In this document: in pieces, positions 53,612 to 62,235 of the stretch
Position numbering within the stretch: position 1 is the first letter of the stretch
Layout of the letters: each line of letters opens with the position of its first letter
The notes under the pieces: generated by a model
The model's input: only the letters and a program-made list of their open reading frames with translations
Told to the model about the DNA's origin: nothing
Databases searched by the model: none
Assembly: GCA_002841155.1 (NCBI GenBank)
Contig: PHEH01000005.1
Location: 124,001-188,000 of the forward strand
Direction: 5' to 3'
Origin: Alphaproteobacteria bacterium HGW-Alphaproteobacteria-18
GTDB lineage: Bacteria; Pseudomonadota; Alphaproteobacteria; Caulobacterales; Hyphomonadaceae
Length of the DNA: 64,000 bases
Made by a program: the position numbers and the translations under genes

Positions 53612-54235
53612 TCACATACTACCGATAGAGGGATGCAGGGCGGCTTGATAGCCGGAATTTAAAGCGGCGCAGCTGATTTCTGGTGTTAACCTTAATCCTG
53701 CCCGATGCAGCGGCACGGCAGGGCCGTACCCGCCAAATGACCAGGCGCGAGCGTTGCGCTTGTGGACCAACCAGGCCGAGCCACCGGCAGCATACATGGC
53801 CCCATCGGGCAGGGTGGCCGGGGCCAGGATGTCCCGCTCTTTCCTGCCGTTCAGCACGGTCTGAATTTCCCCTGCGGAAAGTTTATCCACTTCCGAGATG
53901 GACGCGCCGCGCGTCATCCGGCCCGCTCGAATGAGCGCTTCGCGGAAGGCCACGGCCGCTTCGCGGCGGCATTCAAAGCAGGGGCGATGGCCGCCTGCCA
54001 GAGCGGTTGCCTCATCCAGGAAGAAGAGTTCCGTATAGTGACCGGGCCGCATCAGCGGGCGGCGCCGGCCTTTGAATTCCAGCCGGCAGATGATCCAGCG
54101 CTGGCTGGCCCATTGCCGGTCCCTCAGTGTGCGGTCTTCCCGGTGGAAGCAGCCGCCCCGGTTTCCCATGAAGCCGCCCCGCGCGGGCACTGCGTGCAGC
54201 AGCCCGAACGGATCAGCCCTGTTGCGGAGCGGCAT
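53612..54235 (-). CDS. Conserved hypothetical protein with CxxC-like motif
   Basis: Starting at the ATG at 54235 (MPLRNRADPFGLLHAVPARGGFMGNRGGCFHRED) the product has 207 residues. Notable pieces are RQWASQRWIICRLEFKGRRRPLMRPGHYTELFFLDEATALAGGHRPCFECRREAAVAF, with CFECRR as a possible metal site. No signal or membrane segment is seen. I recall similar proteins in alphaproteobacteria but no named function. It starts ten bases after the thiolase stop and probably shares its transcript. Confidence 0.7.
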   Translation of the reverse strand: MPLRNRADPFGLLHAVPARGGFMGNRGGCFHREDRTLRDRQWASQRWIICRLEFKGRRRPLMRPGHYTELFFLDEATALAGGHRPCFECRREAAVAFREALIRAGRMTRGASISEVDKLSAGEIQTVLNGRKERDILAPATLPDGAMYAAGGSAWLVHKRNARAWSFGGYGPAVPLHRAGLRLTPEISCAALNSGYQAALHPSIGSM

Positions 54236-54245
54236 GGCCTGCGGA

Positions 54246-55427
54246 TCAGGCGCGCTCAACCGCCATAGCGATGCCTTCGCCGCCGCCGATGCAGAGGGAG
54301 GCAACGCCCTTCTTCAGGCCGCGATCTTCCATGGCAGCGAGCAGCGTGATGAGCACGCGGGCGCCCGAGGCGCCGATGGGGTGGCCCATGGCGCAGGCGC
54401 CGCCATTCACGTTGAGCTTGTCATGGCTGATGCCGAGCTCTTTCATGGCAATCATCGGGACGACCGCGAAGGCTTCATTGACTTCCCAGAGATCAACATC
54501 ATCGGCCTTCCAGCCGGCTTTCTTCAGGGTCTTCTCAATGGCCTGAACGGGGGCCGTGGTGAAGTACGCCGGTTCATGCGCATGGCTGGAGGCCGAAACG
54601 ATCGTGGCGATCGGCGTGAGGCCGCGCTTTTTGGCTTCGGACGCGCGCATCAGAACAAGCGCGGCGGCGCCGTCAGAGATGGCCGAGGCGTTGGCGGCCG
54701 TGACCGTGCCGTCCTTGTTGAAGGCCGGGCGCAGGGTCGGGATCTTGTCGGGCATCGCTTCGCGGGGCAGCTGGTCTGTATCCACCACCGTTTCGCCCTT
54801 GCGGGTTTTCACCGTGAGGGGAGCAATTTCGCGCTTGAACCGGCCATTTTTCGTGGCGTCCTGCGCGCGGCGCAGGGTTTCGAGGGCATAGGCGTCCTGC
54901 TGCTCGCGCGTGAACTGGTATTCGCGGGCGATCATGTCGGCGAAATTGCCCATCGGTCCGCCTTCATAGGCGTCTTCCAGGCCATCGGTGGCCATATGAT
55001 CGCGGGCATTGGCCGCGCCGTATTTATGGCCCTGGCGGAGGGTGAGAAGGTGGGGGGCGTTGGTCATGGATTCCATGCCGCCCGCGACGATGACGGTGGC
55101 TTCGCCCGCGAGCAGGGCGTTGCGGCCCATGACGACAGCTTCCATGCCCGAGCCACACATCTTGTTGATGGTGGTGGCTTCGGTTTTCTTGTCGAGGCCA
55201 GCCTTGATGGCAGCCTGGCGGGCTGGGGCCTGGCCCTGGCCGGCGGGCAGGCAATTGCCCATGATGATTTCGTCAACCTCGTCAGCGCCGAGCTTGGCTT
55301 CGGCGGTGGCAGCTTTCACGGCATGGGCGCCAAGCTCGTTGGCGGAGAAGCTGGTGAGTTCACCGAGCAGGCCGCCCATGGGGGTGCGGGCCATACCTAC
55401 GATAACGACCGGATCTTTCTCTGACAT
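54246..55427 (-). CDS. Acetyl-CoA C-acetyltransferase (thiolase)
   Basis: The 393-residue thiolase condenses or cleaves acyl-CoAs with acetyl-CoA. The nucleophilic Cys is in TTINKMCGSGMEAV, His in NGGACAMGHPIGASGAR and the second Cys in ASLCIGGGEGIAMAVE. The ATG at 55427 has AGGAAA upstream and starts MSEKDPVVIVGMARTPMGG, as expected; the ORF-track extension is Arg/Pro-rich noise. Roles in PHB synthesis, acetoacetate use or beta-oxidation cannot be separated from the sequence alone. Confidence 0.93.
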   Translation of the reverse strand: MSEKDPVVIVGMARTPMGGLLGELTSFSANELGAHAVKAATAEAKLGADEVDEIIMGNCLPAGQGQAPARQAAIKAGLDKKTEATTINKMCGSGMEAVVMGRNALLAGEATVIVAGGMESMTNAPHLLTLRQGHKYGAANARDHMATDGLEDAYEGGPMGNFADMIAREYQFTREQQDAYALETLRRAQDATKNGRFKREIAPLTVKTRKGETVVDTDQLPREAMPDKIPTLRPAFNKDGTVTAANASAISDGAAALVLMRASEAKKRGLTPIATIVSASSHAHEPAYFTTAPVQAIEKTLKKAGWKADDVDLWEVNEAFAVVPMIAMKELGISHDKLNVNGGACAMGHPIGASGARVLITLLAAMEDRGLKKGVASLCIGGGEGIAMAVERA

Positions 55428-55525
55428 GCGACGATTTCCTTCCTGATTTTGCGTTCTTGTGCGGCGCGGGAGAATAGGCGCCGGACATGCCGCTTCGTCA
55501 AGGCCGGGACGGGGTGTTCCCGGTG

Positions 55526-56122
55526 TCAGATGCCGAGGGCGGCTTCGATATCGGCAGCCAGGCGGGGGTCTTCGGGCTTGACGGAGGAGGGGTAGGCCTT
55601 GAGCGGTGTGCCGTCGGCGCTGACGAGGATCTTGTGGAAGTTCCATTTCGGCAGGGCGGGCTCGCCGAGCGTCGTGATCGCGGCCTTGTAGAAGGGGTGC
55701 TGGCCAGCCCCGGTGACGGCGTATTTTTTCGTCAGCGGGAAGGTGACGCCGTAATTGATCTCGCAGAAGGCTTTGACGTCTTCTTCGCTGCCCGGTTCCT
55801 GTCCGCCAAAATCATTTGAGGGGACGCCGATGACAATGAGGCCATCGGCCCTGTTGGCGTCGTAGAGTTTCTGGAGGCCGGCATATTGGGGCGTGTATCC
55901 GCAGCGCGAGGCGGTGTTTACCACCAGGATGGCCTTCGCGCCGAGGGCGGTGAGGTCGAGCGGCTGGCCGTCGATGCGGGTGAACTGGGTGGCGGACATG
56001 GCGGGAGCGGCCTCCTCGGCCGGGGGAGCTGTGGCGGGAGGGACGGTAGGCTGGCCGGCGGTTGCCTCGGCGCAGGCGGCGACGAGGGCGGTTGCGGCAA
56101 GGGCGATCATCGCAAGGCGCAT
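55526..56122 (-). CDS. Periplasmic lipoprotein glutathione peroxidase-like protein
   Basis: The 198-residue product carries a lipoprotein signal, MRLAMIALAATALVAAC, and a Pro/Ala linker before a glutathione peroxidase domain. The catalytic Cys is in VNTASRCGYTPQY, Gln in PSNDFGGQEPGS and Trp/Asn in PKWNFHKIL. The second Cys in DVKAFCEINYGV suggests a thioredoxin-dependent two-Cys mechanism. It should reduce peroxides outside the cytoplasm, which is less usual than the cytosolic form. Confidence 0.9.
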   Translation of the reverse strand: MRLAMIALAATALVAACAEATAGQPTVPPATAPPAEEAAPAMSATQFTRIDGQPLDLTALGAKAILVVNTASRCGYTPQYAGLQKLYDANRADGLIVIGVPSNDFGGQEPGSEEDVKAFCEINYGVTFPLTKKYAVTGAGQHPFYKAAITTLGEPALPKWNFHKILVSADGTPLKAYPSSVKPEDPRLAADIEAALGI

Positions 56123-56228
56123 CGGCGCGTCTCCTGTTGTTATTCCACAGGAAGTTATAGGGCCGGCTGAGGGCGCGTCATCCCCGACAAATATGAAATG
56201 CTTGTGAGGTTGGGGCAGGCCCAGGCGC

Positions 56229-56558
56229 TCAGATCAGCTTGAGGCCGATCTCGGAGCCCTTCTGCCAGACGACCTGCGCGCGGCCGGAGAGGCCGACAGC
56301 GCGCGCGTTCACTGTCAGGATACGGGGCAGGCTCTCATTTGTGGGGAAGCGGATGCGCAAGCCCGCATCGGTATAGTCGAGCACGATGCCTTTCCGGCTG
56401 TAGCCGGAGTCAAGCGTGACGATGGCTTCGCGGTAGACCTGCGCGCGGACGGGGCGGGCATAGTCTTCTCCGGTCTGAGATGTGGTCGCACGGGTGATGC
56501 GGGATGGGTCTACCGTCCCAGTTTTCCGGCTACCGAAGATGCGTTCCAGAATCGTCAT
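56229..56558 (-). CDS. PilZ-domain-like protein
   Basis: The 109-residue protein has RPVRAQVYREAIVTLDSGYSRKGIVLDYTDAGLRIRFPTNESLPRILTVNARAVGLSGRAQVVWQKGSEIGLKLI, matching the PilZ barrel with D-Y-T-D-x-G-hydrophobic in place of the D/N-x-S-x-x-G motif. The Arg-rich turn (RPVRA) is present but not the exact RxxxR pattern, so cyclic di-GMP binding is uncertain. The N-terminal 30 residues are polar. Confidence 0.65.
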   Translation of the reverse strand: MTILERIFGSRKTGTVDPSRITRATTSQTGEDYARPVRAQVYREAIVTLDSGYSRKGIVLDYTDAGLRIRFPTNESLPRILTVNARAVGLSGRAQVVWQKGSEIGLKLI

Positions 56559-56633
56559 GACCCATCATAGGCAAGTATCATGCCAGACTTGTCCAAATCT
56601 GTTCACATTCTAGGAAATTCGGGGTTAAGGGTG

Positions 56634-56668
56634 GGTTGACCGGAAGGGGTGAATTCTTCCGGTCAACC
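56634..56668 (-). terminator. 12-bp hairpin after the M13 peptidase gene
   Basis: GGTTGACCGGAA and TTCCGGTCAACC pair perfectly around an 11-base loop. The zero-frame M13 ORF ends inside this stem, which supports the view that its natural stop is the earlier one at 56695. Confidence 0.6.
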
Positions 56669-58921
56669 GTAGTAAGTGCAACAGATCCCGGTGTTTACCA
56701 GATCCGGACGCGGTCTTCCGGCGGAAGGTAGAGCGCGTCGTCTTCCGTTATGCCGAAGGCCGAATACCATTCGTCGAGATTGCGGACGACACCATTGATC
56801 CTGTATTGCGGGGGGGGAATGCGGACCCGTCTGAAGTTGCTGGCGCAGGGCCTCATCCCGATAGTTCGACCGCCATACCTGGGCCCAGCCGAGGAAGAAG
56901 CGCTGATCACCGCTCAACCCATCGAGCACGGGAGCCTGCTCGGCTTCGCTGATCTGGCCATCACCATCTGTGTCCAGGCTCAGCTGGTAGGCGCGGTAGG
57001 CCATCGACAGGCCGCCGAGATCGCCGATATTCTCCCCCAGAGCCAGGCGGCCATTGATGCAGGTCTGGCCATCATCCAGCGGGCAGTAGCTGTTATACTG
57101 GGCGACGAGGGCATCTCCGAGCTCGCGGAAAGCGGCCTGATCTTCCGGAGTCCACCAGTTGCTCAGTGCGCCGGCGGCATCGAACTTGGCGCCCTGATCG
57201 TCAAAGCCATGGCCCATTTCGTGACCGATGACGCCGCCGATCGCGCCATAGTTCACGGCAGGGTCGGCAGAGAGATTGAAGAAGGGGGGCTGAAGGATTG
57301 CCGCGGGGAACACGATCTCGTTGAAGCTCGGATTGTAATAGGCGTTGACCGTCTGAGAGGTCATGAACCATTTGCTCTTGTCGACTGTTTTGCCGAGGTC
57401 AGAGAGATTGTCATCCTGAGCCCATTTGCTGGCCGACATCGAATTCTCGAGCGCGTTTGAGCCCACAACCAGCGTGTCATAAGTCTCGAAAGTGTCCGGA
57501 TATCCGATTTTCGGATTGAAGGTGTCGAGCTTCTCTTTGGCCTTTACCTTCGTCGTCTCGCTCATCCAGGTGAGCTCTTGGAGGTTTGCAGACATGGCCT
57601 TGCGCAGGTTGGCGACGAGGTCGTCCATCGCGGCTTTGTTCTCGGGTGGGAAATAGCGTTCGACGAAGACCTTGCCGATAGCCTCCCCCATCACGTCCTC
57701 AGTGGAGGAGACCGCCCGTTTCCAGCGCTCGCGCTGTTCAGGCTGACCGCGCAGGGTGGTGCCATAGAAGGCAAAGACTTCCCGGTCGATCTCATCAGGC
57801 AGGACATGCGCATGATCGATCAGGAAGTGAGCCTTGAGATAAGCTTTCCACGTGTCGAGCGGGGTTGCGCCTGCAATCTCGAACATTGCCGGGAAACCGC
57901 CGCCGAGCTTGGCGGCATCCTCTTCGGAAATACCGGCGGCTGCCAGTTCTTCTGCCGTCGGAGGAACCTGCGCGACGAGGAAACTTGCCTGATCGCCCAC
58001 ACCGATCGTGTCGAGTGCAGCAGAAGCCGGGAAGTCGCCGGCAAGCGCATAGAATTCTTCACGCGAGAGCTTGTTGTAGGTGATCTCGGGATTGCGCGAG
58101 AGGGCGCGGTCCCAATGAGTCTTTGCCATTTCTGTTTCGAAAGCCATCACATCGGCCGCCGCAGACGCGGGATCCGTATAACCAGCCTTCTCGAGAAGGG
58201 TGGTCAGCAGTTCGACATATTTGGCGCGCTGTTCGACGGATTTGGCATCATCTTTCAGGTAATAGTCACGATCGGGCAGGCCGAGGCCGCTGAGGCTCAT
58301 CTGGAAGATGTAGGTTTCGGGGTCTTTGTCATCGACGAAGACAAAGCCGCTGATCGGTGTGGCGAAGCCGACAGTCGCCGTAAGGCGGGCGAGGTCTTCG
58401 CTGCTGGCGATGGCATCGATCTGGTCAAAATAGGGCTTCGCCGGATCGAGCCCGGCAGCATTGATCGCATCGATGTCGAGAAAGGCGGCGTAATACGCGC
58501 CGATCTTGCCTTCCGGCGTGTCGATGGAAGGCTCTGCCTTGGCGAGGTCCTCGATAATCAGACGGACGCGCTGCTCGGATTTTTCGCGGAGAAGATCAAA
58601 ATTTCCATAGCGGGAGCGATCAGCCGGGATTTCGATTGTGTCAATCCAGGTGCCGTTCACATACGTATTAAAGTCATCTCCTGGACGCACGCTTTCCTTG
58701 AAGGTGGAGAGATCAACGCCCCAGTCGCCCCAGGTGTCGGGTGCTGACAGAAGAAGACCTTCCGGGGTCGGATACTTCTTCTGTCCCGATGCGGCGTCAG
58801 AATCTGGTGCGGACGCGGTTGATTTTGCGGCGGCAAGATCAGTTGCGGGCGGCGTTTCAGGAGCCGTCGCACAAGCTGTGGTAAGCGCGATCACTGCCGC
58901 GCCAAGAAGCAAACGTTTCAT
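56663..58921 (-). CDS. M13-family metallopeptidase (neprilysin-like), frameshifted near the C-terminus
   Basis: The start at 58921 has GGAGG upstream and opens a lipoprotein signal MKRLLLGAAVIALTTAC. Zinc ligands are in VIGHEMGHGFDDQGAKFD (HExxH) and LGENIGDLGGLSMAY. In the window frame the end reads GPHSPPAIQDQWCRPQS, but the next frame continues as PPQYRINGVVRNLDEWYSAFGITEDDALYLPPEDRVRIW with a stop at 56695, which is the conserved M13 ending. Removing one C from the eight-C run at 56810-56817 restores it. As written, the last 36 or so family residues are replaced, so the product is probably inactive or unstable unless the tract varies. It should act in the periplasm on peptides. Confidence 0.85.
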   Translation of the reverse strand: MKRLLLGAAVIALTTACATAPETPPATDLAAAKSTASAPDSDAASGQKKYPTPEGLLLSAPDTWGDWGVDLSTFKESVRPGDDFNTYVNGTWIDTIEIPADRSRYGNFDLLREKSEQRVRLIIEDLAKAEPSIDTPEGKIGAYYAAFLDIDAINAAGLDPAKPYFDQIDAIASSEDLARLTATVGFATPISGFVFVDDKDPETYIFQMSLSGLGLPDRDYYLKDDAKSVEQRAKYVELLTTLLEKAGYTDPASAAADVMAFETEMAKTHWDRALSRNPEITYNKLSREEFYALAGDFPASAALDTIGVGDQASFLVAQVPPTAEELAAAGISEEDAAKLGGGFPAMFEIAGATPLDTWKAYLKAHFLIDHAHVLPDEIDREVFAFYGTTLRGQPEQRERWKRAVSSTEDVMGEAIGKVFVERYFPPENKAAMDDLVANLRKAMSANLQELTWMSETTKVKAKEKLDTFNPKIGYPDTFETYDTLVVGSNALENSMSASKWAQDDNLSDLGKTVDKSKWFMTSQTVNAYYNPSFNEIVFPAAILQPPFFNLSADPAVNYGAIGGVIGHEMGHGFDDQGAKFDAAGALSNWWTPEDQAAFRELGDALVAQYNSYCPLDDGQTCINGRLALGENIGDLGGLSMAYRAYQLSLDTDGDGQISEAEQAPVLDGLSGDQRFFLGWAQVWRSNYRDEALRQQLQTGPHSPPAIQDQWCRPQSRRMVFGLRHNGRRRALPSAGRPRPDLVNTGICCTYYG
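56810..56817 (-). other. Eight-C homopolymer causing the M13 frameshift
   Basis: With seven C's the frame reads CAT-TCC-CCC-CCG-CAA-TAC, joining the two halves of the conserved C-terminus. Eight C's put it out of frame. Confidence 0.75.
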
Positions 58922-59013
58922 TTTCGGTCCTCCGACTGTTTGCAAGAGATTGGAAATGGCCGGGAGACACCCGGCCATTGGATGATGGATCATGCGGACG
59001 CATGCTCAAAAAG

Positions 59014-62000
59014 CTACTCTGCCGGTTGGGCTGATCCGGGTGTCCCGCCCTGGCTGGTGCCCATCAGGGCTTCTTCATCAAGTGTGACCTGGCCGGTATA
59101 GCCCTCACCGATCTGACGGTAGGGCTTGCCGCCCCAGGTCCAGCGGAAGATACGGCCGACTTCCACGCCAACAGCATAGAGCGCGGGCACCATGAGAAGC
59201 GAGACGAACAGAGCGAAGGCAACCGCATAGCCCAGCGATACGATCATCGGCTGGAGGAACTGTGCCTGCACGGAGCGTTCTGCCATCAGGGGCAGGATAC
59301 CGACGAAGGTGGTAACGGATGTCAGCAATACCGGACGGAAACGGGAGACACCCGCATCCACCAGTGCCTGAACGGCGCCTGCGCCCTCATCGCGTCTGCG
59401 GTTAACATAGTCGATGAGCACGAGGTTGTCGTTGATGACGACGCCGGCCGCCGCCGCGATGCCGAAGAAGGCAAACATGGCCATCGGCACGCCGCTGATC
59501 GCCAGACCGAATATGGCGCCGCAATAGGCAAAGGGCAGGGCCATCATCAGCAGCAGGGGCTGAGAGTAGGAGCGGAAAGCAACGGCCAGCAGCATGTACA
59601 TGGCACCGATACCAATGAGCAGCAGGCGGCCGATTTCAGCAAAGAAGCGCTGCTCCTGCTCGAAGCCGCCAGCTTCGCCGCGGATCACGTCCGGGAACTG
59701 TTGCTTGAAGGAGGGCCAGAAGTCCTGCTCCATCGCCCCCATGATACGTCCCCGTCCGCCTTCGCCGAAGATTTCGGCAGATACGGTTACCGAGCGCATC
59801 CGGTTGCGGCGCACGATCCGGTTGATACCGGGGGCAAACTCGAATTCGGCCACCTGGGTGATCGGAATTTCGCGGCCATCGGGGGTGCGTATGCGGAGTG
59901 TTTCAAGACTGTCGAGATCTTCGCGCGCCGATTCAGGGAAACGAACCATGACCCGGACATCCTCACCATCGCGCGGATTGCGCTGGGCCTCGATGCCATA
60001 ATAAGCCTGCGCCACCTGGCCGGAGACATCGCTCAGGGAGATGCCGAGTGTTTCCGCGCCGGGTTTCAGCGTGACACGGATTTCCTCTGCCGATGAGGAG
60101 AGGTTGTCGGAGATGTCATAGGCTTCTGAGTAGGTGGCCAGATTGGTTTTCAGGAAATCGGCAGCCTCGCGCAGGCGGTCGAGATCGGGATGGCTCAGGG
60201 CGAATTGTATGCCCGTGTCGGCCTCGTTGAAGGTGAAGGAGAAATCGATGTTTTCGGCGTCCTGGATCTCGCCGGTCGCTGTGCGCAGTTTTTCAGCAAT
60301 CTCCTTCGAACGGATTGTTTCAGGTCGCTCCTCTGGCGGCACGAGGCCGATGAAGGCCTGAACCTGGCGTCCCGAAGCGATCACCGATGCATCGCGGATA
60401 AGGCCCTTCTCGACTTCAGGATGTTCCTTGGCCAACTCCTGTTTGGCGATGTCGATTCCGGCCTGTAGCTGATCACGAACCTGGAGCAGGCGCTCATAGG
60501 GTGTTCCGTCGGGCATCTCGATGGAGACCTGGATAAGGTCTGCCTCGATTTCCGGCATGAATTTGAAAGGCACGATGCCGGTTGATTGGAGCGTGGTGGC
60601 AATCGCAAACAGGGAGAAGAAGAACGCGACCGTTGCGTAGCGGAACCGGATCGCCAGTTCGAGCACCGGTTTGTAGATATGGTTGGCAAACCACAGCATG
60701 CTGTCAGCAATACGCCGCTGCATTGCCATGAAACGGCCCGTGCGCCCGCCAAACTCCTGCTTCTTCATATGAGACAGGTGGTTGGGCAGGATCAGCATGG
60801 ACTCGATGATCGAGAAGGTGAGGGCAGCGACAACCACGAAGCTGATCTGCTGAGTGAACATCCGCGTCGGGCCGGTGATGAAGGCCCAGGGCAGGAAGGC
60901 GATGATGGTCGTCAGCACACCGAAGATAACCGGCTTCATCACCATCTGCGTGCCGGCGATGGCTGCATCCAGGCCGCTGCGCCGTCCGCTCTCGACTTCC
61001 CGGTGTATGTTTTCGCCAACAATGATGGCGTCGTCGACGATAACCCCGATGACGAGGAGAACGGCAAATGTGGAGAGGATGTTCCAGGAGACACCGAAGA
61101 GCGGCATCAGCATCACGGCGCCTGCAAAGGCCGTCATGATGCCGACCGTAACCCAGAACGCCACGACGGGGCGCAGGAACAGCACCAGCACAAGCATCAC
61201 CAGAAGGGCGCCCTGAAGGGCCGAGTTGGTGATGAGATCCATCCGGGCGTTGAAGGTTTTCGAATCGTCCCAGAGGATGTCGATCTTGATACCCTCGGGC
61301 AGGATGCCGTTGGCCGGGTCGTTTGCCCGTTCGATATAGTCCCGGAAGCCAGCGGCATATTTCGGGATGTCCATCTTGTCGGGCTCGGGCGTCATCACGA
61401 ACACCGTGTTGCGCCCGTTGAAGGTCGTGCTCAGCTTGTCGCTGACGAGGCCATCCAAAACTGTCGCCACATCGCTGACGCGCACCGTGCCTTCGCCGCT
61501 GGTCTGGCGGATGATGATGTCGCCGAACTCTTCAGCGGAGTCAGCTATGTTGCGAGACATCAGGGAGACATGCCCGACAGGGGATTCGATGCGCCCGCCC
61601 GAGGAGTTGAGCGAGGTGGAACGCACGGCAGCGGCCACATCGTTCAGGCTCAGGCCGAAGCGGCGGAGGGCTTCTTCGGAAACTTCAATATTGACCTGCT
61701 CGTCCATCGTGCCCTGCAAGACGGCGAGTTCTCCGCCTGGCAGGCGGGCAATATCATCGCGGACCTTCTTGCCGATGCGGCGCAAGGTCTTCTGATCGAC
61801 ATCACCGTGTACGGTCATGCCCATGAACCAGTTGCGCTGCTCCCAGCGGGTCACCTGCGGGCGATAGGCCGCCTGCGGAAGGTTGTTGATCTGGTCGACG
61901 CGGATCTTGATCTCGTCAAGGAAGACATCCATGTCGATGTCATCGCGGCCACGGATGTTGACGACGCCCATGCCTTCGCTGGCTATCGAGGTGATCCGGT

Positions 62001-62235
62001 CAAGCCCGTTGATACTGGCAACAGATTCCTCAATACGGGCAACGATCTGTTCTTCGATGTCACGCGGGGATGCGCCGTTCCAGACGACCGAGACCGAGGC
62101 CCCCGACACCTTCACGACCGGGAACATCTCCCGTTCCATCGAGCTGTATCCGAAGACGCCGCCAGCAAAGGCGATGATCATCAGGAGGTTGGCGGCGACC
62201 GCATTGCGGGTGAACCAGGCTACCAGGCCGTTCAT
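59014..62235 (-). CDS. RND efflux transporter permease
   Basis: A 1073-residue inner-membrane proton antiporter of the HAE/AcrB-like superfamily, working as a trimer with the adaptor and TolC-type channel encoded with it. The first helix is VAANLLMIIAFAGGVFG, porter domains occupy the two large loops, and the proton-relay pair is in VLLVIGVIVDDAIIVGENIHRE. The second half has FFGIAAAAGVVINDNLVLIDYVNRRRDEG. The substrate is not evident; the branch looks closer to MMPL/'acriflavin-resistance' types of environmental bacteria than to AcrB itself. The start overlaps the adaptor stop by four bases. Confidence 0.93.
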   Translation of the reverse strand: MNGLVAWFTRNAVAANLLMIIAFAGGVFGYSSMEREMFPVVKVSGASVSVVWNGASPRDIEEQIVARIEESVASINGLDRITSIASEGMGVVNIRGRDDIDMDVFLDEIKIRVDQINNLPQAAYRPQVTRWEQRNWFMGMTVHGDVDQKTLRRIGKKVRDDIARLPGGELAVLQGTMDEQVNIEVSEEALRRFGLSLNDVAAAVRSTSLNSSGGRIESPVGHVSLMSRNIADSAEEFGDIIIRQTSGEGTVRVSDVATVLDGLVSDKLSTTFNGRNTVFVMTPEPDKMDIPKYAAGFRDYIERANDPANGILPEGIKIDILWDDSKTFNARMDLITNSALQGALLVMLVLVLFLRPVVAFWVTVGIMTAFAGAVMLMPLFGVSWNILSTFAVLLVIGVIVDDAIIVGENIHREVESGRRSGLDAAIAGTQMVMKPVIFGVLTTIIAFLPWAFITGPTRMFTQQISFVVVAALTFSIIESMLILPNHLSHMKKQEFGGRTGRFMAMQRRIADSMLWFANHIYKPVLELAIRFRYATVAFFFSLFAIATTLQSTGIVPFKFMPEIEADLIQVSIEMPDGTPYERLLQVRDQLQAGIDIAKQELAKEHPEVEKGLIRDASVIASGRQVQAFIGLVPPEERPETIRSKEIAEKLRTATGEIQDAENIDFSFTFNEADTGIQFALSHPDLDRLREAADFLKTNLATYSEAYDISDNLSSSAEEIRVTLKPGAETLGISLSDVSGQVAQAYYGIEAQRNPRDGEDVRVMVRFPESAREDLDSLETLRIRTPDGREIPITQVAEFEFAPGINRIVRRNRMRSVTVSAEIFGEGGRGRIMGAMEQDFWPSFKQQFPDVIRGEAGGFEQEQRFFAEIGRLLLIGIGAMYMLLAVAFRSYSQPLLLMMALPFAYCGAIFGLAISGVPMAMFAFFGIAAAAGVVINDNLVLIDYVNRRRDEGAGAVQALVDAGVSRFRPVLLTSVTTFVGILPLMAERSVQAQFLQPMIVSLGYAVAFALFVSLLMVPALYAVGVEVGRIFRWTWGGKPYRQIGEGYTGQVTLDEEALMGTSQGGTPGSAQPAE

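Noticed and set aside
54072-55424. 450-residue plus-strand ORF opposite the thiolase
   Set aside because: Shadow of the thiolase and its neighbour; Gly/His-rich, no ribosome site, no domain.
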